Positions 56,690-64,000 of a DNA stretch of 64,000 nucleotides are shown in pieces. Below the pieces are notes generated by a model. That model saw only the letters and a program-made list of their open reading frames with translations. It was not told the DNA's origin and ran no database searches. Numbering within the stretch: position 1 is the first letter of the stretch; each line of letters opens with the position of its first letter. The position numbers were made by a program, and so were the translations under genes. Source of the DNA: Euclidia mi (Eukaryota; Arthropoda; Insecta; Lepidoptera; Erebidae); the NCBI GenBank assembly GCA_944739405.2, contig OX123192.2:47916486-47980485 (forward strand), read 5' to 3'.

Positions 56690-57610
56690 TTTGTTTTGAA
56701 CTATGCTCAACTCTAGACTAAAACCATTTTCTTCTTTAGAATTAAAAAACGCTTTAGGTAGTAAATATGCTTTCTTATTGAAGACATTTGCTTATAATGT
56801 TACAATTTGGATTCTAACATCATATTAGGGAGTAAAATAAACACGAATATGCTTGCCAGCTAGCGACTGTAGTGTTAAGATTAGCATAAAATCAAATCTT
56901 AGATTGCAACTTTAGAACTCGAATTTGTGGTGAAGAGCTTTAAAAGACATTTGGGTTTTTATATTATGTGGAGGATTTAAAGCAAAAAAAATATGCAAAA
57001 CAATATGACTATGGTAATAACAGTGGTTGTGCTTTTGTGCAGTGGCAGACACTATGCTTTAAAAAAATAGTAATGGGAATCAATTGTTAAAGAGTCAAAA
57101 ATCAAAACCGCCTTTTGTGAACATTGGCAAACAAGTGGTTTTCTTTTCAGCGGTTCTCTGCCGGCAAGTTATTAGCCTCTGCAAACCAGAGTATCATCAC
57201 AATTTTTTCTCGGCCACAGGTAAGATTAAGCCGTATGTCGTAGAGTACCCTTTTTAAAGCATTATCAGAATCTAATCGTTTAATTTACACAGTTTCAAAG
57301 TTTTCTTTCAAATCAGTGATCAAGACTATATCTACCTAACTACCAAAATCTTGGTGCCTCTATCCCGAACTAGACAATATCATCTCCAGCCTTTGTATCC
57401 CGTTATCAAAACTTTTGATCCGAAACAGTTTCTATCAAACTTGTGTCATTTGTTAACAATTATGTCTACAAACTAGAATATGATTTTGTAAAGGAGTGAT
57501 CGATCATCTGTTCCAAACTATTCCAGCCTGATACAACTTAGATTGTGAAGTTAGAAGTCTGTCATTCTGTAATTAAATATGGGGACATTGTATTGTTGGA
57601 CTTAATTGTT
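56690..57610. other. Non-coding, nothing recognised
   Basis: A+T-rich between LINE B and the piggyBac-like element. No repeat or frame supported. Confidence 0.35.
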
Positions 57611-57615
57611 CTTAA

Positions 57616-58596
57616 CTCTTAAACCCTACCCAGGGGTCCAGCAAACCCCAGAGGTTGAATATTTGTAGATATTTTTGCAATAACGAAACGCACTATAGTG
57701 CCACTCGAGCTAATCCTTAATTACGTCGGTGGCCATCTTTTAACTAGTCTAGTGTCAATGCTTACACAGTGTAGACGAAAATATAGCTATTTATGGGTCT
57801 GTCAGACCCCAGGGTAGTAATTACGTAGTATTTTGTAATTTCTTTTTGTCGATATATTGGTGAATGCTGTTATTTTTTTATATAATATTTTTAAGGGTAA
57901 GTTTAATATTTTGATGTAGTTATTACAATTACAGTGGTGTTCCTTTCTTTAGGAACATATATGGACAAATTAAGCAATTTTGTTGTTTCGTTTTAACAGT
58001 TTATTCAATATTGTGTTTTATGTCATTGTTTTAGTTTTAAAGATTAAAATTGCATACGATGGACCTACAGATCACTGAGTGGTTGTATTAATACCAATCA
58101 GAAGATGAAGATGTCGTGCTAAAAATGATCCCAAAAAGAGCTACAGAAAGACGTAATTTCTTGAAAAACTTGCCATAGATCTGATCAGCCTTCAAATGGA
58201 GGAACGATTTAGATGACCCTCTTTCCCCATGAACCTTCAAGTTCTGTAAGGTAGGATCTTGCAAAAGAAGCGGCCATTGCAAGAACCAAGTTCTGCCCCC
58301 ACTGCTTAAAAAAGACGTGCTATGTGCCCAAGAGGCAAGGGTTGAAAAACCAGGGTCACCTGTAGCATGAGCCAAAAACCTCTTAGCGGTGAACATACTG
58401 AGGCTATGTGTCAAGAATTTGTTACCATAAACAATTAATATTTTTTTTGGATTATCAAATAAGCAGTCTATAACAATAAATAATAATTGTAATTAAATTG
58501 TTTTTTTTCTTTATAAATATGAATTTTTATATATTGGGGTCCTTAAAACCCCTGGGTAGTAATAGTGTTCCTCCTGGAATGGGTAGGGTTTAAGGG
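57616..58596. mobile_element. piggyBac-like non-autonomous element
   Basis: TTAA at 57612-57615 and 58597-58600 flank inverted ends CTCTTAAACCCTACCCA (left) and, on the opposite strand, CCCTTAAACCCTACCCA (right), one mismatch in 17. TTAA targets and C/CCCT-type ends are the hallmark of piggyBac. Further GGGTAGTAAT and GACCCCAGGG motifs recur subterminally. At 981 bp it is too short for a full transposase. A frame starting at 58060 (MDLQITEWLY, stop, then SEDEDVVLKMIPK) may be a relic of a transposase N-terminus. Confidence 0.75.
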
Positions 58597-58647
58597 TTAA
58601 TTACCTTTGGAGATAATTTAGTTTGAAGCTGGCTGGTTTATGGTAGT

Positions 58648-59237
58648 GGGTGGGATCTCCACCTCGTCGTGGTGGGGAGGCTCAGTAACCGTGGTTAGGT
58701 CACCCACGGTAAACCTAAGCGAGATCCCGCGAGTGGACGCTCCGCGTGGGCTTGACGGAGGCCTGTCCTGGATGCGTCCAATAGTGCGGGTGCAAGGGAC
58801 AGTTCTTCTGTCCCTCGCAGTCAGGCGCGGTTGCGGGAGGAGAGGCGTGTCGGTGTTGCGTTGCCGCGCGCCCTATCTCCCGCGACCAAATAGGGGCGCA
58901 CCATTGTTGCGTCGCGGTGGGGCCGCAGAGGAAGAGGAGATGCGGTGTTGCGTTGCCGTCCTTCCTATCCTCTGCGGCCGCGGGGTGTTTCGCGGCGGAA
59001 CCCTACACCTTCATCCGCCGCAAGGAGGTTTTGTTCGGGGCCCGCCTGACCATCTGGCGGGCCAAAACCCGTCGGGGGGTAGCGAAGAATGCTTCGGCGA
59101 TACCCGACCCTCCGAAACACGGGTGTATGAGAAACACGGGTTGGTTTTTAGTCAGTAAGAGTCTGACAGTCCCCTTCGCCCTTCCCCCAGGGCGGAGGGA
59201 CTCCAAGAGGATTTTCCAACCCGACACCAAAAAAAAA
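58648..59237 (+). mobile_element. GC-rich retroposon with multiple stem-loops and A-tail
   Basis: About 590 bp of GC-rich DNA ending in an A-run (59227-59237), with an approximate duplication TGGTAGTGG/TGATAGTGG at 58639-58647 and 59238-59246. Long open frames on both strands are composition effects; I see no protein motif. It contains at least four stem-loops, two of them related (58829-58887 and 58921-58979). The end includes GTCAGTAAGAGTCTGAC. It is probably a structured SINE or LINE 3' end family. Confidence 0.6.
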
Positions 59238-59249
59238 TGATAGTGGAAA

Positions 59250-60440
59250 TGTTAGTGGCATTTAAGAACACGATTACGTTTTTCGTAATTTCATTTCAAA
59301 AAGACAATGATGTTTTTGTTGGCAATGGATATATGTATGAAATAGGTGTAAGAAGGGTCTGGTGAAATAAATGGCTTAAGGAAATGAAACTGGGCCATTC
59401 ATCACGCATGTTCGTCGAAGTTAATTGAAGATTGTCTATAAACCAGCAATTTATGTGAGGTCTATATATGGCAATATAGATATATCATAATCGCTCTTTC
59501 AATACAGTTGTCTGTATGCTTTTAATAAAGAACTGACTCTGATGCCAGATACTGGAATTTTATGGTAGAAAGAATAAAATTTGGATTTGTCCGATCTGTT
59601 ATAATGAGTGGAATGTGTTTAAATGAATACTACAAATCATAATTATATTAACTGTGAACCAGGGTAACTTTCTGAGCTTTTTGTATTTCTTATCATAATT
59701 TAAGAACGTGCTATTATAAATTACGGATTTAAATATATTGTGATCAAATTTCAATGTAAAAATAGGTCTTACGTATTATGTAGTTTAAGGATGACAAATG
59801 AAAAAGGGCTCACGGTCAAAGTAACCTCGAAAATCGAAGTTAGATAGCTAATATTTTTTGTGCTTTGTTCCGTTTTCTTGTGACGTGTCCAGAAAAACAA
59901 CTACATAACCGATGGAGAAACGCACAAAGAAAGCTTGCTCACTACTAAGACAGTGGCTATTTGTTACGATCACAATTTATTACTGACTTATGGCCCAATA
60001 GTGAGCAATAAATTGTTCTGCTGCAAAATTCATTATTACTCACCCGCATTAATTGCAAGCGTTTATAGCTGTCGTAGAAAAACAAAGTGCCCTCGCATAT
60101 ATTTAAGAGGTGATGTACTTTTTGGCAGTAAGGCTACACCCGCACGCGTTTGCCAGGAAACCGGTGGGTTTTAGACAAAAACGTTCGGACGGTCAACAGA
60201 TTGGCTTGTTGTTTTTGCCAAATAGGTATAACTATGTGTACATAGTACATAGAATTGGAACGGTATTTCTTCATACGACCTGTTTTTTTTCTATTTGATC
60301 AATGCCAGACAATTTGTCAGCCCGAAAGTAATCTGTTATTCTATCTCATATGTATCTATATTCTGTAAGTTTACTCGGCGTTTGGCATGGCACGGTATGG
60401 CGTGGCACATAATGACAAAGGAGAATTTAGCCTATAAGTT
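59250..60440. other. A+T-rich DNA, nothing recognised
   Basis: Short chance frames only. Confidence 0.35.
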
Positions 60441-60444
60441 TGTC

Positions 60445-60705
60445 AATAAAATTCACGCGGGGTTTCTCAAGTGCAAACCCGTCGTGGGTTTACTACCACC
60501 GACTTTCCAAAGTTAGTACATATTATATTGTAAATTATCGCTTGCTAACCGATGATAAATAGTGAAGAAACCTGTAATATGTCTGATAGTTCTCTATAAT
60601 GTTATAGAAAAAAATGTGAAACCTGCTAACCCGCACTTAGCCACCTTGGTGGACTATGGATTAATACTTCTTATGAGAAGATACCTAAGCCCAGCAGTTG
60701 ATATA
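60445..60705 (+). mobile_element. SINE family S1, degenerate copy
   Basis: CAAACCCGTCGTGGGTTTAC (B-box area lost), ACTTTCCAAAGTTAGTAC, ATCGCTTGCTAACCGATG, CTAACCCGCACTTAGCC and AGCCCAGCAGTTG follow the S1 order seen at 22797-23110. Confidence 0.55.
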
Positions 60706-61540
60706 TGTATTTAAAAAAAGCTAGGGTATGTTAAGTAAAGTCACCCTACTCATACAAAACAGTAAATTTACATCTTAGTATTATACGATTACAATAAAGA
60801 TTGTATAGTAATGTATAGGACGGTACGTTTTCTCATCCGAATCGGCTACAATGTTCACCAACTGCTCGTTACACCAACAAGCTAAAAAATCTAGACATTG
60901 ATCGCAAGTAGCAAAATAATGACACAAATCCAATAAGGCACTCGCATCTGATATATTGTAATCTTTCCACCTACGAGTAAATTAATTTTACTAACGACTT
61001 TTTTGCTTAACATTTTAGATGAAAATACTTGCAACAGAAAAACGTCTAAAGCATAGAAAATTGTCAGCAAATATTGTTTTTCCTAGTCGCATAGAGTGCA
61101 CTAAGCTTTACAACTCCTTAAGGGATTTAGAACATTTTTGCAGACTCAGCAAAATGCGTATAATACTTCATGGGAACGTGCTTTATAGCATAGGGTAAAA
61201 TATTTATCTAATATCATCTACTTATATATAACGCAGCAAATAACTAGTTCCGATTCCTATGACTATTATGCCTCCAATGTTCACACTCATCAAACGACGG
61301 GTATAGATGGATTTATGTAGCGAGCGTATTTTTTTTTATTTATGCAAACTAATATGGGCCCTTCGTGTCAACCCTCCATAATCAATATAATTTCGATTTA
61401 TAGGTAAGCGGTTACACTCATGAAAAGTTACTATGTCACGAAGAAATAACTTAAGGATATCTATGCAACAAACTAAACGCAAAAGTACTACTACTCATTT
61501 CTACTATCACTATCGATTGATTTGTAAAATAACATAAGCT
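60706..61540. other. A+T-rich DNA, nothing recognised
   Basis: Presumed intron of the minus-strand host gene. No feature supported. Confidence 0.35.
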
Positions 61541-61544
61541 TTCG

Positions 61545-61640
61545 TGTTTCGTTGACCACGAGACATATCAAGAACCTATAACAGTTCAATAAATTTTTGC
61601 ACTAAGCGAAAAGCGATATCGCTAATCGAACGTCACTTGT
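61545..61640 (-). repeat. Diverged repeat paired with 45671-45768
   Basis: TCGTTGACCACGAGACAT ... TTTTTGCACTAAG ... GCGATATCGCTAATCGAAC. The same block order and spacing occurs at 45671-45768, about 200 bases from the other candidate exon. Confidence 0.4.
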
Positions 61641-61761
61641 CTACAGAACCTGAGTTATTTAGTTTACGTCGAAATACATTGAGCGGATATAATTATTTCC
61701 TGCTGGAAACAGCAAAGGCTACCCATAGATTGAATATAAGCTTTATAGATTGTATTAAATA

Positions 61762-62013
61762 GCGGCGATAACCCAGTGGTGTACGTAATGGACTGCTGAG
61801 ACTACGGTCCCGGGTTTGATCCCCAGGTACCACCTCTGACTTTATGAAGTTATGCGTGTATTATAAATTAGTTAGCGCTCGCCTAATGATGTGCCCGGTA
61901 GATGGCAATAGGCTCGCCCCCTATTACATTGGGTTCGAAACATAACTGGTGAAGTGTGCGTGTGTAATGCACCTCTGCCTACCCCTTCGGGAGTAAAAGG
62001 CGTGAAGTTAAGT
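61762..62013 (+). mobile_element. SINE family S2, second copy
   Basis: Head GCGATAACCCAGTGG with B-box GGGTTTGATCCCCAGG, then GCTCGCCCCCTATTACATTGG and CCCCTTCGGGAGTAAAAGG. It aligns end to end with 23534-23795. It lies about 70 bases from the fibronectin exon donor, inside the intron. Confidence 0.75.
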
Positions 62014-62081
62014 ACCGTTTATATGGCGTGATAAGATAATATATTATGTTTGTGTCAACTAGTACTGTTTAGGTTTCTTAC

Positions 62082-62274
62082 CTCCATCCAGAGTCTTCGT
62101 AGCGTAAGTATAGATAGTAGAAGCTGATCCAGCATCGTTTATCGCAGTCACTCTTAGCTGATACCAGTTTGCGGGAGCGAGAGTTCCAACTGCATATGAT
62201 GTGGGAGTAGAGCGTAGTGGTGGCACCTGGTAGTGACCTTCGATGTAGCTCCAGCCCAGATTCAGGTCAATCGG
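62082..62274 (-). CDS. Host exon: fibronectin type III segment, Dscam-like
   Basis: On the minus strand an acceptor (TCTCCTAG, ending at 62275) and donor (GGATGGAG|GTAAGAA, starting at 62081) bound 193 nt. The exon has one open frame in phase with the first base: PIDLNLGWSYIEGHYQVPPL ... GTLAPANWYQLRVTAINDAG ... YATKTLDGG. The NWYQLRVTA-NDAGS motif followed by a Tyr-rich strand and a threonine end is the second half of an FNIII domain, as in the membrane-proximal FNIII repeats of Dscam cell-adhesion receptors. It ends in phase 1. FNIII is well supported; the Dscam assignment is likely but unproven. Confidence 0.65.
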
Positions 62275-62284
62275 CTAGGAGAGA

Positions 62285-62590
62285 AGAAAACCATAATTAG
62301 TTCTACTTTATCTACAACTTTTAAAGAAAACTGTCTCAAATTATACTAACAGTATATCTGTAATACGGACATTTGCTAAACATGAAACAATTATTATTAA
62401 AAAAAGAGAAGTTTGACTTTAAACCAATATTTGTGCATCACGCTGACTTTTGTATGCTAAGAAATCGACGCAGGCTAAGGCGAGGCATCAAATTGTAGTA
62501 AAGTTAGTCGTAAATTAAAATTGATAAATTAGCCATAGATTTCTTAAACTTGCCATGTCATAATGACTCGAAATGTTCAAGATATGTAAT
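62285..62590. other. Intron sequence, nothing recognised
   Basis: A+T-rich with no repeat identified. Confidence 0.35.
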
Positions 62591-62700
62591 ATACATACAT
62601 ACATAGACTCACTCCTGTTTCCCGGAGGGGTAGGCAGAGACTACGGAAAGCCATTTGCAACGAACCTTACATAATTATTTCTCTTGCTTCATTCACTCGT
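62591..62700 (-). repeat. 3' tail of the 49.6-kb RTE-like LINE family
   Basis: On the minus strand it reads GTGAATGAAGCAAGAGA ... GTAGTCTCTGCCTACCCCTC and ends in a (TATG)n tail, matching 50525-50632. Only the 3' UTR is present, an extreme 5' truncation. Confidence 0.7.
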
Positions 62701-62734
62701 TAATATACATAGATATATAATATATTTAATATAA

Positions 62735-62812
62735 GCGGACCTCGGGTTCCAGGGCGTGGAAGTGGTGGATGCAAACGGGATAACGCTAGGGTGATGATGA
62801 TGATGATGTAAT
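62735..62812 (+). repeat. Dispersed retroposon family R1, 3' end
   Basis: Ends GGGATAACGCTAGGG followed by (GATGAT)n. This is the plus-strand counterpart of the R1 copies at 5962-6108 and 30100-30242, limited to the tail. Confidence 0.45.
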
Positions 62813-63743
62813 ATATACATACATGTATATGGCATAATATAAAATGCCCTCTAAGTTTATTGTTGTAGAAAGGTATTCAAATCCTCCCGTAATCATGAGA
62901 TACATAAAGTAAAAAAAGAATGACCGTGCCTTCAGAACATTAAGTTTATATTTTGTTAAAGTACTGATCCATTTTGTCATCAGTTCGCTACGATACAGCG
63001 TCCATTATCGGTAAATTAATTAATTTTAAGCGTTCACGTACATTTTTACAATAAATATGTTTAACATTTCTTTACGTGAAATGTTTTACGTATTCATTTT
63101 TCATGTAAGTGGTCTTTAGTTAAAATTTACTAGTTCCTGTCCAAGTCTTTGATGATATTGTTGTCTGTTCTTTACATTTTGACCTACGTGGCATATAAAA
63201 TTAAGTAGAGAGAGGGCGCCACCGTGCGTAAATAAACAAGTCGATCCGTACATAAAAGAGATTAAAAATTGTTAAAGTGATTATCTGGCAATAAATAACT
63301 GTTCAAAGTGAAGCATTAATGACAATTAGTGTGTGACATTGGAGCAAATGCATAATTATACGTGGAAATAACAAAAAACTTAAAACGAACTGATAGAAAA
63401 ATAACGACTGTGTATTTCAAATATTTACGATTAAAGTGGAAAAGATACGTGCACAAAAAGGTGTTTGGACAATATTTGTGACAAACAAAAAGAAAGAAGA
63501 TAATTGAAGGTACAATTTTTTATATTCTGATTAGAAACTATAGTTTGGGAAATAAAACCTAAATTTGAAAGTCATCACCTCGCCTGTCACAACAACAACG
63601 CCATCTACTGCCGAATAGCTGAACCACCAACTAACTGAACCAAGACATGAAAATCGAAACTTTCAAGTGATTTACACACTAGATGTCGTAACTAGTATTA
63701 TTTTTATATTGGATAGCTGACATTTTTTATACTTATTAGTGAA

Positions 63744-64000
63744 ATGGCTCCAAATGCAGTGTGTGCAGGATGTCACCAAAAATTGCCAACGAGGGAATAT
63801 ATTGTATGTTCCCTTTGCAAGAGCAAATACGATTTGGAATGTGCTGGCTTATCTAAAGATTACTATTCTAAACTTATGACTTTAGAAAATAAGAAGTCAT
63901 GGAAATGTCCCACCTGTAAATGTAAAACACCAAAGACTGATAACACAGATACTCCCATACGCACCCCTAAGGGCATAGAATACAGCCAAACTACTTTGTC
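63744..64000 (+). CDS. LINE ORF1 with PHD-like zinc finger (partial, runs off window)
   Basis: ATG 63744 opens a frame still open at the window end (about 85 codons). It begins MAPNAVCAGCHQKLP and has C-x2-C pairs at residues 7/10 and 22/25, then YDLEC, W-K-C-P-T-C at about residues 56-61. This is a PHD-type arrangement in which the usual histidine before LEC is aspartate. PHD fingers head the ORF1 of some insect CR1-type and Jockey-type LINEs. The leader upstream (about 63190-63743) is non-coding. A host zinc-finger gene is possible but less likely. Confidence 0.5.
   Translation, partial: MAPNAVCAGCHQKLPTREYIVCSLCKSKYDLECAGLSKDYYSKLMTLENKKSWKCPTCKCKTPKTDNTDTPIRTPKGIEYSQTTL

Larger units (their letters stand above)
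53100..56690 (+). mobile_element. LINE B: CR1-like non-LTR retrotransposon, deleted copy
   Basis: Same plan as LINE A: leader with a tRNA-like segment, coiled-coil ORF1, endonuclease-RT ORF2, A+T-rich 3' UTR ending around AATAAAAATATCTTTATC. It is more degraded: ORF1 is split, ORF2 lacks most of the endonuclease and the RT start, and a retroposon is inserted at 56101. The 5' end is approximate. Confidence 0.8.

Noticed and set aside
58088..58414. 108-codon minus-strand frame inside the piggyBac-like element
   Set aside because: No similarity to piggyBac transposase motifs that I can see, and the opposite strand also shows a plausible start; I left it as element interior.
58640..59240. 172-codon and 107-codon plus-strand frames
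   Set aside because: GC-rich, Arg/Gly/Cys-biased frames without any motif, ending in an A-tailed retroposon; open on both strands.

Overview
The window looks like a gene-poor, intronic or intergenic stretch of a lepidopteran (moth or butterfly) genome. This is inferred from A+T-rich non-coding DNA, several SINE families with tRNA-like heads and (GATGAT)n or (TATG)n tails, a TTAA-flanked piggyBac-type element, and CR1-like, Jockey-like and RTE-like LINEs next to Ty3 and BEL/Pao LTR retrotransposons. Almost every long reading frame belongs to a mobile element. The host coding sequence I can support is a minus-strand exon of a fibronectin-III protein at 62082-62274, most like Dscam-type adhesion receptors. 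A weaker second minus-strand exon candidate lies at 45367-45466. If both belong to one gene, the intervening 17 kb is one or more large, transposon-filled introns.

Layout. 0.8-5.5 kb: LINE A, CR1-like, nearly intact, with two in-frame stops. 5.9-8.6 kb: dispersed repeats, a strong palindrome and a GC-rich patch. 8.6-25.25 kb: a three-level nest. An LTR-like direct-repeat unit (outer copies at 8631 and 25011) is split by a Jockey-type LINE (8680-20344, 9-bp duplication). That LINE is itself split by a Ty3/gypsy-type LTR retrotransposon (10052-16128, two identical 165-bp LTRs, 4-bp duplication GCGG). The LTR-like unit's interior (20546-25010) holds SINEs and a five-unit minisatellite rather than pol. 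25.3-31 kb: mostly unrecognised A+T-rich DNA, one MITE and a composite repeat zone. 31.2-33.1 kb: 5'-truncated RTE-like LINE. 33.4-39.95 kb: degenerate BEL/Pao element on the minus strand. 40-53 kb: repeat-rich DNA with SINEs, LINE tails, a 120-bp-arm foldback, a tandem array and several hairpins. 53.1-56.7 kb: LINE B, a CR1-like relative of LINE A with a large in-frame deletion and a 236-bp retroposon inserted. 57.6-58.6 kb: piggyBac-like non-autonomous element. 58.65-59.24 kb: GC-rich retroposon rich in stem-loops. 60.4-62.8 kb: SINEs around the fibronectin exon. 63.7 kb to the end: start of another LINE ORF1 with a PHD-like finger.

In the Ty3 element the LTRs, primer site, gag, protease, RT/RNase H and integrase are in canonical order, but gag-pol carries many stops and frameshifts and altered catalytic sites. 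A small membrane-protein frame sits between the primer site and gag. LINE A and LINE B share a two-ORF plan and each has a tRNA-like, B-box-bearing segment just upstream of ORF1. All family assignments come from reading motifs; no database search was possible.
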